Shown here: positions 1 through 11,197 of the stretch, one piece after another | How the letters are laid out: every line of letters begins with the position of its first letter | Numbering within the stretch: the stretch's first letter is position 1 | Notes under the pieces: model-generated | Databases searched by the model: none | The model's input: the letters and a program-made list of their open reading frames with translations, nothing else | What the model was told of the DNA's origin: nothing | From: Emiliania huxleyi CCMP1516 | Taxonomy: Eukaryota; Haptophyta; Isochrysidales; Noelaerhabdaceae | NCBI RefSeq assembly: GCF_000372725.1 | Contig: NW_005198537.1 | Location: 130,873-194,872 of the forward strand | DNA length: 64,000 nt | Direction: 5' to 3' | Made by a program: the position numbers and the translations under genes

Positions 1-1806
1 GGACGTGTGTTTTGCGCGCGTGCGATGTGCTTTAATACCGCTCGTAGTACACTTACTCTATTTACATTGACTCCCCCCAGCTACACATACTATGCCGGAT
101 TGGGTGCCTCCCCTATCCCACTGCGGATCGCCGCTGTTTGAACACAGGGCAGAGACCAGAGAGTCTGCGCCACTGGGGCCCCTGAGCCTCTTCGAGCGCA
201 GGCTTGGGTCCTGTTCCGCACTCGTCGCATGCGTTGCAGTTGATGCAGTGACGGTCGCTCGGGCGCAGGCAAGTCGGGAAGCTGCAGGATCAAGGCGTGC
301 AGGTGCGAGTGCGTGGGCGGCGCCAACGACTTACTGCGTGTGACATCCGACCACATTCGAGCAATGTCTCGCTCGGAGTCCTCTGTGTTTGTGCACTCGG
401 TAGTGTCCAGGAGCGCGAGGTCTTCGGCCCGGACGCGCCTCTCCCTCGAAGAATTCTCGCTGCTGTTCGGCGCCTCGTCGGCACTGCCATCGTCGCTGTC
501 TAGCCTCGAGGAACGCAAAGAGACGGCTGGTGTAGCTGCTGGCGCTTTGGTAGGCGATCTGCCCAGCCACCAGCTGAGGGCAGATCTGAGCATGGTCGGG
601 CTCCTGCGTCCTGATTTCAGTCGGCACCACCTGCGTTGGCTCCGGTTGGTCCTGGTACTCAGTACAGGCAGTACAGGACGCGTACAGGTCGGTGTACAGG
701 ACCAAAAAACGCCTTTTGGGTGTTTGCATCTTAACGCCACACAGCTCTGTCAGTGTGCCCGTGATAGTGAGAGACTGCCAGTGAGAAGCCGGAGGAAGGT
801 CGCTAGTCGAGAAATCGCCAGTGGAATAGGGAGTCCACCGTGCTGCGAACCTGTCGCTGTCCCTTTTTTTTGTCAGTAGCAGGAGAACTAGGAGAGCGCA
901 ACCAGTAGGAGGCCCGCGCCTGCCCCCGTGCCGCCGGGTGCAACTTTGTCCTATACGAGAGGGGAATCCCTGGGACCCTGTCGTGTGTGGGTGAACCCTG
1001 CCCAGCCCCCCTCCGTGTCGCGATGCGCCCCCCGCTCCCGTTCCCCTGTGTCCCTGATCGTCCTTACAAGATCCTGCTCGCGCAGGTGGGGACCCTGTCC
1101 TTCTCCCACCCCTTGTTTGGTGTGTCCGTTTTATTTATTTATTTATGCCACACAGCTCACCGGACGAGGCAGACGAGAGCGACGCGACAGAGGAAGAAGA
1201 GACAACAGGAGGAAGAACGACGAGAGTGGGACGACCGCGAGGTGGCATGAAGGTTGCAGCGAGAATCGGGGCCGACCGAGCGTTTTTTCTGGATGAGTGG
1301 GGGGCCGAGCCGCCTCGGGGTGGCGGGCGGCGGGCGTTTTGAAAAACAGAAAACAGAAAACAGACGGGGGCCCCAGGGCCCCCACTACGATTAGACACAC
1401 GCACCTGGCTCCTGGCGTCCTGGGACAACACAAGGGGGGGGCGAGAATCGCAGCATGCAGAGTTCAGCGGAGGGGGGGGGGGGGGGGCGACGTCCCGACA
1501 CGGCAGCTTGGAGCTGACCCCAGGAGAGAGAGAGAGAACAGTGATGGCGCCCCCATATGACCGTAGACAGAAATAACGAGCCGACAGCGATGCAGCGGCA
1601 GCGAAGGCGGCGAGGAGGGCCCGCTGCAGAGCTCCGCTGTTTGGGGTCACTCACACCCGCACACGAGGTAGGCGGCGCGCAGCGCCGCTCTCGCAGGCTG
1701 TTTGTGACGGTTTCTGGGTTTTGTTTTTTGTTTTCAGTCTAGGGGGCCCGACCCCCTCAGAGGCGGTGGGCGGGCGCCCACTCACCCAGAGATCAAAAAC
1801 GCTCTC

Positions 1807-1985
1807 GGCCCGGCGAGGGACTGACTGCGAACGAAGGGAGATAGAAAGAGGCAGACGCCCAAGGGTTAGGGTGGGCGACGGCTAGCACCACACTCCTCTC
1901 CTTATTAAAATCTCTGTGTGGTGGCGGCGTGCCGTCCTCCCATCCCTCCCTTGGGTTGTGTGTTTTCTTTCTTTCTTTTAGCTCA
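1807..1985 (+). repeat. Retroposon-like dispersed repeat, copy 1
   Basis: This segment shares its whole length with 15640-15800 and 33320-33470. It shares only its right-hand part with 30675-30765 and 27172-27240. Copies have a common right end, a G/C-rich stretch followed by the phrase CCATCCCTCCCTTGGGTTG and a (TTTC)n run, and differ in where they begin on the left. A fixed end with ragged opposite ends is typical of 5'-truncated non-LTR retroposons. No reverse transcriptase is visible. Confidence 0.6.
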
Positions 1986-2192
1986 CAAGACGTATCTAGG
2001 CGCTGCGCGGCTCCTCAGGATTTCGAGGGGGGGTAAGACGACGGAGCAGTGTGTGGACTCACCAAACGAGAGGCTCTACCTTCCTTGGTGCTTGGAGCAC
2101 TTGTGTGGACAGCACGTAGTGCAGTCATTAGCCGCACGCCCAGGGCCACCGGGGACTTTATTTCTTCGTTGCAACCACAGTCCTTCCTGTGT

Positions 2193-2223
<31 letters not shown>

Positions 2224-2754
2224 AGAAAACCAACAAGAAATCATCTTCTATCACCATTCTTCTACCCCCACGACTCGGAACGCGAATGTGACAGGACCAT
2301 CGGGTCCTTCACGCTTCAGCCACCAAAGTGAGATCACCCGAGAGCAGCTGAGCCTGCCTCTGGCCTCGCCTCCCTTCTCCTTCAGGCATTCGTGGCATCC
2401 TATGGGTCGTCCAGAGTATCGACCTCTGGCGAGTCAGCCGGTCACTTGATGACCCCCATGAAGTACAGCGATCGCCATCTCGCTGGCCTCTCCGCAGGCC
2501 CCCCCGACCGCGTCGAACTCATCGGCGCGGGCTCTCTCGGCTACGGGACCGGCCCCAGCTTCGGCTGAGGGCTGACAAGCTGCCGAGCCCAAATCACTAG
2601 GTTTTCCGGCAAACAAAAAGGAAAACATATGGTCCCCAGCACTTTGCGTTTCCGGAAATTTCCAGGGAAAACAGAGGGCGTTTGGTGCTCCATTCTGGAA
2701 ACTCGCGAGTTTCCCTCTGGTTTCCCAGTGTGACGCCGCGCGAGCGACGCTCCG

Positions 2755-2925
2755 AGATCGCCCGAGACAGCGCGGCGCGGCGGTGGGTGAGGTGGGGTGG
2801 GGTAGAGTGGCGTGGCGTGGAGCTCCGAGATTGCGCGAGACAGCGCGGCGCGGCGGTGGGTGAGGTGGGGTGGGGTGGAGTGGCGTGGCGTGGAGCTCCG
2901 AGATTGCGCGAGATTGCGCGGGGTG
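2755..2925. repeat. Tandem repeat, about 72-bp unit, about 2.4 copies
   Basis: The unit contains GCGAGACAGCGCGGCGCGG, then a GGTGGGGTGGGGT-rich stretch, then GGCGTGGAGCTCCGAGATT. Copies start near 2760 and 2831, and a third partial copy begins near 2900. The translation is low complexity and no gene is implied. Confidence 0.8.
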
Positions 2926-3471
2926 GATGGGTTGGGAGCGAGGGGGCGGAAGTGTTCAGTGCGGTAGATGGCGAGCTCGGGGCGCAAGAGGTGGCCTGTG
3001 AGCCATCCGGCTTACATTTACCCTGCGTTCTCGCACATGGAGTGCGAGGTATCTCGACTTGCAATCCCAAGCTGTCACTCCCCTTTCTCCCGGCCGAGGT
3101 GGGGCGCGCGCGGGGGCGGCGGGTGTGCGGCGGGTGTGCGGGATGTCTGTGGGCCCGAGAGCGATATGCCATATGTCCGCCTTGCGTTTGTTTCATAACA
3201 TCGAAGGCTAAGCTCAAAGAGAAAAGGGAAAGGAAAACAGACTGGGTGCGAGAGGCAAACCTCGGACAGCCCAACAGATCACCCTTTGGGGAGGGTTGAC
3301 ATCGCACAAATTTGATCGGAAAACTTCTTTTTTATTGTGAAAAGTGTGAAGAGAGGGGGAAACCTGCAGGATAGACCTACCCACTATCCCTTACCCCGCA
3401 AAAACTCGAACCCGGGCTGACCAGCCTGTCGCCCCGCCCGTCGCCGACCCGCCCGTCGCCGAGCAACCCCG

Positions 3472-5618
3472 ATGCTCGACGCGCCGCTCCTCAGCGAGCC
3501 GCAGGCGAGAAGTCGCCGCGTCTGGATCGCCTCGCTCTGTCGCTCCATCGGCCTGACTCAAGTCCTGACCGGCACAGTCGGCCTCGCCGGGCCGTTGTGC
3601 GGTATGATGGACGCGCCAACGCTGGTTGTCTTTGTCGTTAACGCGGTAGCGCTTCTCGTGCTCTCTGAGCAGCTCGCGGCAGCGGCGCTGCGCCTGGCCT
3701 CCCTTGCTGGAGACACCTACGGAGGACTCGTGACTGCGACGCTCTCCAACTCGGTCGAGTTCCTAATCGCGGTGCTCGCGCTGCGGAAGCAGATGCTGCG
3801 ATTCGTGCAGGTGACTCTGCTCGGCTCGGTCCTGTTCGGAAGCCTGCTCGTGCCGGGCGTCTCCTTCATCGCTCGCGGGATCAAGCACCTCTCCCACCTC
3901 AAGCAGAAGCACAACAAACACGCCGCAGGGATGCACTCGATGGTGCTGCTGCTCGCCGCCTTCTCGTACGGCGCGCACAACGCAGCGCCGCCGCCGCCGC
4001 CACCCTCGCCACCCTCGCCGCCGCCACCCTCGCCGCACACCACCATCGCCAGCCTCCAACCCACGTCCTCAGGCGTGCCCGCCGCGTACAACGCGACCTC
4101 CGCCGCCTACGGCCGCTGCCGCACCTACTGCTACGAGAAGCACATGCTGCCTCTCTCGCGTCTCGTCGCTGCGGTGCTGCTGCCGTGCTACGCGCTGATG
4201 CTCGTCTGGTCGACAGTCACGCACGCGGAGCTGCTGCGGCGGAAGCGGGAGAGCGTGCGCTTCTCCGAGGAGTCGCAGGCGCGGCGCGCGGCTGCTCCGT
4301 CCTCGCCCCACCCCCCGCCCTGCTGACCGCCGACCCCGAGCACCACCGTCCTCCCCCCACCCCGCAGCCACACCACCTCTCTCCGCTCCTCGAGGAGGCG
4401 GAGGAGGAGGAGGCGGACGTCGCCCTGCCGTCGGCGGTGGCGGGAGAGGCACGTCGCACCGTCTCCAGAGGCGGCGGCGGCGCCTCCTCGGCCCGTCCCG
4501 CGGAGGCGAGGCACGTCGTGCCGCGTAGGAGAGCCTCCGGGAGCGGAGGCGGGTGGCGCACGTCTCCGACGCCTCCTCGCAGCGGGACGAGCCCCACTCG
4601 GTGGCGCGCGCGTGCGCCGTCGCCCTCGGGCTCACCGCGTGGATCGGCGCGGGATCGCTTTCCTGAGACGCGCCTCCTCTCAAGACGCCTCCCAAGACGC
4701 TCCTCTCGAGACACGCCTCCCAGACACGCCTCCCCGTACCCAGACACGCCTCCCGAGGCTCTTCCGAGGCGGCGAGGAGGCGTGCCGGTGGACCAGCCCT
4801 CGGACCCGCCCGCCACTCGTTCGCCTCAGGCGTCTGCGCGGAGCAGCTCCTCGCCACTGTCGACCCGGCGGCGGCGGCGCTCGGCGTGACACGCCACTTC
4901 GTCGCCCTCGTCATCATCCCGCTCGTCGGCAACGTCGACACGCTCCTCGCTGCCACAAAGTGCGCCCTGCTCGGAAACACGGAGCTCGCGCTCGCGCTCG
5001 GGGTGGGGTCCGCAATCCAGGCGCACGCGAGGTGTACACCTCCGAGACGCCTCCGACCCACCCCCGAAGCACTCCCCGAGGCTCGCCTGAGCTCCCCTCG
5101 TGCGTGCGCACACCTCGCCGCCGAGGAGAGCCCCGCCCGCGCGACGCTCCCCGCCACGGCCCGCAGGTTGCGATGGGCGTGCTCCCGCTGCTGGTGCTGC
5201 TCTGCTGGGCGGTGCTGCGGCTGCCCCTCACCGTCGACCTCCGCTCCTTCGAGGCGGCCGTCCTCGTCCTCTCGACCCTGGTCGCCACCGCAGTCGTGCG
5301 GCGCGCGCGCTCCACCTACCTCGAGGGCGTGCTGCTGCTCGGCGCCTACTGCATCGTCGCAATCTCGTACCTCTTCCGCTCCCGCGAGGAGGTGCGCGAC
5401 GTTGCGACCCGCGCCCTAGTTTCTCTCACGCGCACGGAGCGTAGGCGCTTCCCGCTGCGCGCTGGCCAGCCAGCTTCAACTCAGCGCCTCTCGCTTGGCC
5501 TCAGGACGAGCTGGCGGAGCTGGCCGGCGAGGGGCCGCAGCTCGGCTGCGAGTGCGACAGCCCGTGCTGCGCGGGCCAGGGTGCACCGCACGGGGGGCAG
5601 ACGTACGGAGGAGACTGA
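3472..5618 (+). CDS. CAX-family cation/proton antiporter
   Basis: Six exons fit in phase: 3472-4278, 4368-4448, 4529-4646, 4830-5020, 5167-5391 and 5505-5618, giving about 511 aa. The CAX family exchanges Ca2+ or other divalent cations for H+ across vacuolar or plasma membranes. Repeat 1 is clear: LSEQL near residue 64, then GGLVTATLSNSVEF (84-97), matching the family's GNAVE-type alpha-1 motif with N93 and E96 kept. Repeat 2 (residues 336-400) has VCAEQL, then FVALVIIPLVGN, then LALALGVGSAIQ, followed by a C-terminal hydrophobic bundle with the family-typical YLEGVLLL. A Pro/Ser run of about 20 residues lies in the loop near residue 165. The second motif reads GNVDT where the family has GNAAE, so the conserved Glu and His are missing. 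Four of the five introns start with GC. The start ATG is the first before the hydrophobic region. Confidence 0.85.
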
Positions 5619-7585
5619 GAGAGCTGAGGTGAGGAGCTGTGTGGACTGTGGTGATTACGTATTCACCCCATTCTCCATTCATCACCAGCTGAGGCTTGTC
5701 TCGAGCCGGCTGAGAGAGGCCCCAGGGAGGACTGGTGGGACACGTGACATGCCTGAGTAGAATATGCTTACTAATATCCTAGCCCTACTGGACATGCACG
5801 CAGGGGGTAGCGAGCCGTACTCCGGGGTCACGTAGGCCGGGGACCTCAGGCTCTGGAAACCCTCGAGACGCGCGGTGAGACCACTCCGCACTCGCTCACA
5901 AACATGGGCACAGGACACACGCTGGAGACACGCGAGACACGACTTTGGACACACCAGAAGGAGCGCGCCGCCGCGCGCAGTGACGAGCGCAACGGGCCGA
6001 GCGCGGGCCACAAAGTGAGTGACTTTAGGGAGGGAATGCGGAGAGGAAGGACTCGAAGGAGTCTCCGCATCCAAGGAACTTGGAGATGTGTGCATCCGGC
6101 GTGTCCTCCTTCTCAGGGACCCCGGGGCTCGGCGCATCATTGGAGCAGAAAGCTCGGCGCGGAAGGTGGAGCTCCTCGAGCTCTCTCAGGATGGATTCGA
6201 GCTCTCTGGATTCGAGGATGCGCGGGACGTCTCGCAGGCGTCCCGGCGGCAGCGGTGGAAGGTGGGAGCTGAGAGCAAAGAGCGAGAGTGGTAACATGGA
6301 GTCGTATATGTACGGCGGGTGACTCGCGGCAATCAGGCAGCAGCGGCGCGAAAGGACTTGATGAGGGTTGGGGTGTTTCTTTTTTTGAAGGTATGTTTAC
6401 CCCAAATTGATCCTATTCTGACTGGGTTGTAACAAAGTTTGAACCACACGCACAGCGCGAGGCCTTGCGCCCCATGCGGTACGGGACCGTGAAACCCATC
6501 GCCTGGGGGTGCTAGGACACCGAGAGACATGATCCAGAAGTGCCAGGCACACCCACAGTGGTCAACACGAGAACGCCGAAATCGTGACCTCGGAACGCGG
6601 TCACGGCAAATCTGACTAATCTGTAACAACCGTTAATACGGATAGCTCACGCTGGCGCATGGCCTCGCCGCTGCTACCCTCCCGACCTCAGGTGAGCAGA
6701 CAAGATCCCCTGAGCTGCCGGCGCTCTCTGATCGCCCGGATCGCAACGGCCGTGGCAAAACTGCGAGCTCCGAGGACGTGTGTGGCGCCGAGTGCGTCTG
6801 GCACCGGCCACGGAAGCTCGCACTCGGCCGCACGCGATAGTGCTGCCGCGAGAGCGCCTGCCAGGTACGACATGTCTCGTGTAGACTCCTCCTGGGTCAT
6901 GGTCGGTCATATGCAGGACGGCCAGAGTCGCCCACATCGCCTACGCGGTCCCGAGTGTGGTCAGGCTGATACACCGCGACTCAACGGTTGAGTGCGGCCA
7001 GCGCACACAAAAGTCGTCGACTGCGGCCTGGCGCGGTGATCATAGGTGCTGGAGACCAGGCAGTATGAGCCTGTAACCTGGGCACGCATGAACTCAGTAC
7101 CTACATTCGCAGAGGCCCGGCAAGGATGGGATCTAGTAGAGTGATTGCGCACTGAGACCGTGCTCCGTGGGTCGCTGGAATGACCTGAAAGGCATCCTCA
7201 GTGCCGCTGCTCGACTCTCCAGTGTCACAGCCGATGCCTGTGACCTGGTCACCGCCGATGCCTGTGACCTGGTCACCGCCGCACGCAGGTTGAGATCCGC
7301 GCCTGCTTCATTTATTTGTTCGCCTGTATTTGCAAATACGGAGGCGCAAATCGACGCTTAGGCCTTAGCCGACGCCGGAATTTTCAGAAAAAGAAAATTT
7401 CCGCCGAAAATCACGATGTCAACCCTCCCCAAGTGGGTGATCTGGTGCTTGTATGGCCTTGAGAGTGGCCTGCCATGTCCACAGGAAAGGACTATGGTTG
7501 CAGGAGAGTACCACCAGCCATCACTTTAGTTGGTATAGTACCCCACCTTCACCCCGCCAGTGATTTCTTTTTTAGCTTCCCATAA

Positions 7586-7716
7586 GTAGGGTAGGTAGGT
7601 AGGTAGGTAGGGTAGGTAGGGGCAGGGCAGGGGCCGGCCAGGTTTTTCCAGAATATCATCATGCTGTCCGCCCAAGCAAAAATAAAATACACCTGGTAGG
7701 TAGGTAGGTAGGTAGA
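7586..7716. repeat. Tetranucleotide microsatellites (AGGT/TAGG family)
   Basis: Two runs of GGTA-type repeats flank about 60 bp of unique sequence. The second run begins the dispersed repeat that recurs at 17640, where the tetramer is GTAT instead. The microsatellite is therefore probably the variable tail or edge of that repeat. Confidence 0.75.
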
Positions 7717-8689
7717 AAGGTGAAGAACAGCCAGGCTCGGACTGGACACCAACGCGGTATGGGTGGACGCGAGACAGATGATGACGACACGCACGAGCGA
7801 CACACAGACACAAACAAGCTCACAAGACACACAGCCAGCTGGCTGCCACACACCCTGAGTCGGCGTACACATAACTCAGGGCCACATTCTTCCTGTCGCC
7901 CCCCCCAGCACTCCAAGGTGCCAAGAGAAACAAACAAGGGCACATCATCACAACAGACGACAGGAGTAACATGCGAGGCTAGAGCAGCTTGCTCCACCTC
8001 TAGCAATCTCGCCGGCCGGCGAGCCACGGACGAGACCGTGTGTGGGGTCTAGTGAGGTGTCTATGGACGCCCTCCTCAGAGGCTAGCTGCCTACTGCTAG
8101 CCCTATCTCGCACTCACGGGCAGTGACAATTATCAATGGGTGAGTGTTTGCGAGCAGAGGCGCGTGGGCTAAATCTAGGCCGCACGTCGTGGCACTATGA
8201 CGAAGTTAGACCTGCGGCCGCTGCGGCAGCGCGCCCGCCCCAGGCTCGACGGGGCGCGCGTGTTAGCGAGAAAGTTGCGGGTGGAGCCATGCCCGACTTT
8301 TCGAAGGTGAGGCCTCTGCGACGAGTGCCAGCCGCGCTGCGGAGCCACACCCTTCGAGCCGCGTCCCGTCGGCACTGCCCCTGAGTGTGTCCCGCCTTGG
8401 CGGCACACACTCTCGACGAGGACAGTCCGGCCTACGGGAACGTGTCGCGCGCCGGCGACGGTTGCGGCGTGGTGGTTTCGAGTACGACGCGAAGATGGCA
8501 CGACCACCGCCCTGCATTGCAGACCGGGCAAGGAGGGGCCTGCTCCCGTTCAGCGAGGAGCAGGAGGTCTCCCCCCCTCCCCCGGCCTGAGCAGCGACGT
8601 GTGGAAGGCAGCCCCTTGAGTCGAGGGCGGCGCGACCATTGCCCCGCCTCAAAGCCCGGAGGCCTGATCAGAGCAGATGTTCGCGCCGC

Positions 8690-8912
8690 CCCGCTCCGCG
8701 CCGCCCGCCGCCGCGCCGCGCCGCCGCCCGACGATTATTAATTCATTATTAATTAATTAATAAGTAATTATACCACCCGCCGCCGCGCCGCCCCGCCCTG
8801 CGTCGCCCGCTGCCTCGCCGCGGCCGCCGCCTCGCGCCGCCCGCCGCCCGCCGCCGCGCCGCTCCGCCGCCCGAGGATTAATAATTAATAATTATTACCC
8901 GATTATTTTTAA

Positions 8913-8943
<31 letters not shown>

Positions 8944-8946
8944 GTT
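8690..8946. repeat. Alternating CCG-rich and ATTA-rich low-complexity block with a TG microsatellite
   Basis: Blocks made of CCGCCG/CGCCGC words alternate with pure A/T words such as TTAATTAATTAATAAG (near 8745) and ATTAATAATTAATAATTATT (8877 on). A (TG)n run follows at 8914-8946. The swings in composition are extreme for this genome. No coding potential is seen. Confidence 0.8.
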
Positions 8947-9797
8947 TGCCTGACGGCAGCGAAGTGCAAGGCAGCGGCGAGCGGCAGGTGGCGTCGGCGA
9001 CGTACTCAGGACACGATGGTGAAGCCCACAGGGCAGGAGCCCCACAGCAGCGCCGACCGCGGCCTCGCGCCGCGTCGGCGGTCTGAGCGAGGCAGCCTGT
9101 ACTCCACAACCTCCTTGGCACTCCCCCGACGAGCGGCGTGCTATGCGGGCCCGCCGCGGGCGACGCGGGCGGCGAGCCGACGTGCGTGCCGCAGTCATAG
9201 GCAGCGCTGGTGAAGCGAGGCGGTCGGCGCAGGCCCCCGAATGCGGTCGCAGCGAGAGAAGCGAGGCATCATATGCTGTTGGAAGGGTGGGGAGCAGCCC
9301 GCCGTCGAGCGGCGCGCTGCGCAAGCCCGCTGTCGGCGGCCCGATCGGAGAGAGCTGGTAGTCGTGGTACTATTGACGGCGCGCTATTGCGGCCGAGACG
9401 GCCCGCCCTGTCCCTGTAGACCCTCCCAGAGAGTTGGCGATGCTGTACAGCATGCCCAGAGCATGCTGGACAGGCTCCCGTCGAGCGACGAGCCATGCTG
9501 GCTCGTCGCCGGCGGCGAGCTCGAAGACCCGCGCCGAGCTTCGCCGAGCCTGGCGGGCCCGCCCGCACGCCCGCGGCCGCAGGCAAGGAAGGCGAGCTTG
9601 CTGGCGTCTTTGGCAAGCGCTCACATGCCAAAAGACACCTCGCAGCGCGCGAGACGTGACCAAAGCCGCACGTCTCGGCGCCGCGAGAGCAGCCGGTCGA
9701 CGTCGGCACCAAGCGCGCGGCCGCCGGGCGCCTCCGAACCGACAGGGACGCCGCGGCAGTAGAGAGCACTCCACCGACATACCGTTTTTATGGCGGG

Positions 9798-10235
9798 TTA
9801 GACACCTGGCGAGATAGTCAGATTTCTTTTGCGAGTCAGAATAGGGTCAATTTGGGGTGATAGAGCTATGCAATCTGTCCCAATCTGAGCCGAGGGAGGG
9901 TGTAGAGGATGTAGAGTGTACAGGAGCGTTTCCTCGCCAATTCTCGGAGCGACCTTCATGCCACCTCGCGTTCTTCCCACTCTTCGTCGCTCTTTCTCTC
10001 TCGTTCTCTCTCCTACCCCGTCGTCCTCTGCGGCTCTGCCTCGTTCTGCGACGGCGCCGCCGCCTGCCGATCCCTTGCTCTCGCGGCTTCTGTCGCCTCT
10101 CGGCGCAGCTCCGCTCTCCTCGCGGCGTATTTTGGCCTTGCGCACGTCAGCTTTCTTTTTTGGCCAGTCCCGTGCCCAGTGTAAATAAATAAATAGAGCA
10201 GTCATCTCCCGTAGAGATGGGCGACGCACGAACAC
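9798..10235 (-). pseudogene. Degenerate inverted copy of the AT-hook repeat ORF
   Basis: On the minus strand an ORF ends in a stretch containing RVGRTRGGMKVAPRIGE. This is related to RVGRPRGGLKVVARIGE in the ORF at 15144-15701 and RVGRPRGGMKVAARIG at 1145-1342. At the DNA level 9930-10200 is the reverse complement of 15455-15650, with many differences. It probably belongs to a repeat family and not to a host gene. Confidence 0.45.
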
Positions 10236-10440
10236 AGAGGTACAGTGCGCACCCCGCCCCGCTCACAGGGCGTGCATCACACAGGTGGACTGTGTGACTC
10301 CTCGGGTTTCTGGGACAGAGATGTGCTAGTCACTATAGTCGGACGGTTCCGACATGTCCGGCGGGCAGTTCGGGCTCAAGTGAGGGCCGCGGTCGCGGTC
10401 GCGGCCAGCGCGCCGGGCCTGGCTGGGGCTGCCGGGAAGG
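10200..10440. repeat. Dispersed repeat A, copy 1
   Basis: It begins with an AAATAAATAAAT run and GAGATGGGCGACGCACGAAC and continues to about 10440. A second copy lies at 17450-17660 and resumes at 17880-17935 after an interruption by two other repeats. Part of the repeat is read as the C-terminal end of a minus-strand ORF (see 10326-10694). Confidence 0.75.
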
Positions 10441-10694
10441 ATCTCGATCCACGCGCCGGAGCGCGCGTGGTGCTTGAGCAGCCGGGCGGTTGCCGCGGCC
10501 ACCTCAAACGGCAGCTCGTCGAGCCACTCGGCAAAGGTGCCCTCCTCTTGCGCCGCAGCCAGGAATCGTTCGCCTAGGCCGTATGCGCGGCAAGCCCGGA
10601 AGAGTGCCTCGTGCTGGATCTCCTCCGGCGCCTCGGAGTCGTAGCCGCAGAGGGAGGAGCCGGCAAAAGAGGCCCGCTGTGCCCAGTGTTGTGA
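10326..10694 (-). CDS. Hypothetical exon/ORF, no ATG, partly inside a dispersed repeat
   Basis: The minus-strand frame is open from a TAA near 10697 to the stop TAG at 10328-10326. There is no ATG near its beginning, so if real it is an internal or last exon, or the start lies elsewhere. The central part reads like a folded helical protein (EEIQHEALFRACRAYGLGER, then FAEWLDELPFEVAAATARLL). The tail ends in DMSEPSDYSD. The repeat copy at 17580-17650 keeps the same frame and stop as DMSELSENSD, which argues that this end is or was translated. I do not recognise the family. Confidence 0.35.
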   Translation of the reverse strand, partial: SQHWAQRASFAGSSLCGYDSEAPEEIQHEALFRACRAYGLGERFLAAAQEEGTFAEWLDELPFEVAAATARLLKHHARSGAWIEILPGSPSQARRAGRDRDRGPHLSPNCPPDMSEPSDYSD

Positions 10695-10717
10695 AAGTTA
10701 AAATTCTTTGGCGCATA

Positions 10718-11197
10718 ATGTCACTGGTGCTCCCGCTCTCGGACTGCGGCTCCTCCGATGAGGAGGAGGAGGAAAAGGTCGCGACCGCCGCCCCGGCGGC
10801 CGCCTCTAGCGGCGCCGCCGCCGATGCCGAGGTTGCTGAGTCCGCCGCGGACGCCGCCGCGCCCGCCGCGCTGCTCGAGGACGGCGAGCTGGAGGAGGAG
10901 GGCGAGGGACTGGGCGTGGGCTCGCTGGCAGCGGCTCTGCCACCTGCCGCGGCGTACCCGCACTTTGAGTTTGGCGACGCGCGGCGCGGCGAGCTTCAGA
11001 GCACGTTCGATTTCGCTGCTGAGAATGGGCGGCTCGACGCAAAGCAGACGTACAAGCTCATGTTCTCCAAGGCAGAGCGGGAGGAGTACGGGTGGGCGCA
11101 GTTCGAGGAGGACCTGCATGCCACGTGTGGAGCCGCCAAGGAGAGCGGCACCATGGCGTGGGGTGATGTCGTCTCCTTTCTCGACGACAACCTCTGA
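10718..11197 (+). CDS. Hypothetical acidic protein, 159 aa
   Basis: Single exon. I chose the ATG at 10718 (MSLVLPLSDCG) over the upstream in-frame ATG because the 5' extension is Arg/Pro-rich and looks untranslated. The N-terminal half is acidic and Ala-rich (SSDEEEEEK, then Ala/Glu runs). The C-terminal 70 residues are better structured: FEFGDARRGELQSTFDFAAE, then KQTYKLMFSKAEREEYGW, then a segment ending DVVSFLDDN. The last part resembles a helix-loop-helix such as a degenerate EF-hand, without a clear calcium loop. No family is recognised. It is divergent from the ORF at 10326-10694. Confidence 0.55.
   Translation: MSLVLPLSDCGSSDEEEEEKVATAAPAAASSGAAADAEVAESAADAAAPAALLEDGELEEEGEGLGVGSLAAALPPAAAYPHFEFGDARRGELQSTFDFAAENGRLDAKQTYKLMFSKAEREEYGWAQFEEDLHATCGAAKESGTMAWGDVVSFLDDNL

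Larger units (their letters stand above)
1..3471. other. Intergenic, repeat-rich; no supported gene
   Basis: No reading frame here looks like a protein-coding gene. Dispersed-repeat pieces recur elsewhere in the window: 1060-1160 is inverted at 16120-16240, 1300-1400 is inverted at 29205-29300, 1715-1800 is inverted at 27825-27915, 1807-1985 matches 15640-15800 and 33320-33470, and 2600-2715 matches 32800-32930. A short AG microsatellite lies at 2194-2220. The ORF at 1145-1342 is a degenerate copy of the AT-hook ORF described at 15144-15701. Confidence 0.7.
5619..10325. other. Long intergenic stretch with repeats; no supported gene
   Basis: Only short, composition-driven ORFs occur. Visible structures are a 24-bp direct duplication at 7216-7270, AGGT/GGTA-type microsatellites at 7586-7622 and 7692-7716, a repeat at 7690-7870 shared with 17640-17770, an AT-rich island at 8735-8775 and 8876-8912 inside very GC-rich DNA, and a TG microsatellite at 8914-8946. 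From 9930 to 10200 the sequence is an inverted relative of 15455-15650. Confidence 0.6.

Noticed and set aside
5846-6300. Small gene with ORFs on both strands near 6.1 kb
   Set aside because: Both strands give similarly plausible but motif-free peptides of about 90 residues; neither can be preferred.
10490-10717. N-terminal extension of the acidic hypothetical protein
   Set aside because: The extension is Arg/Pro-rich and overlaps a better minus-strand frame; the ATG at 10718 gives a cleaner protein.
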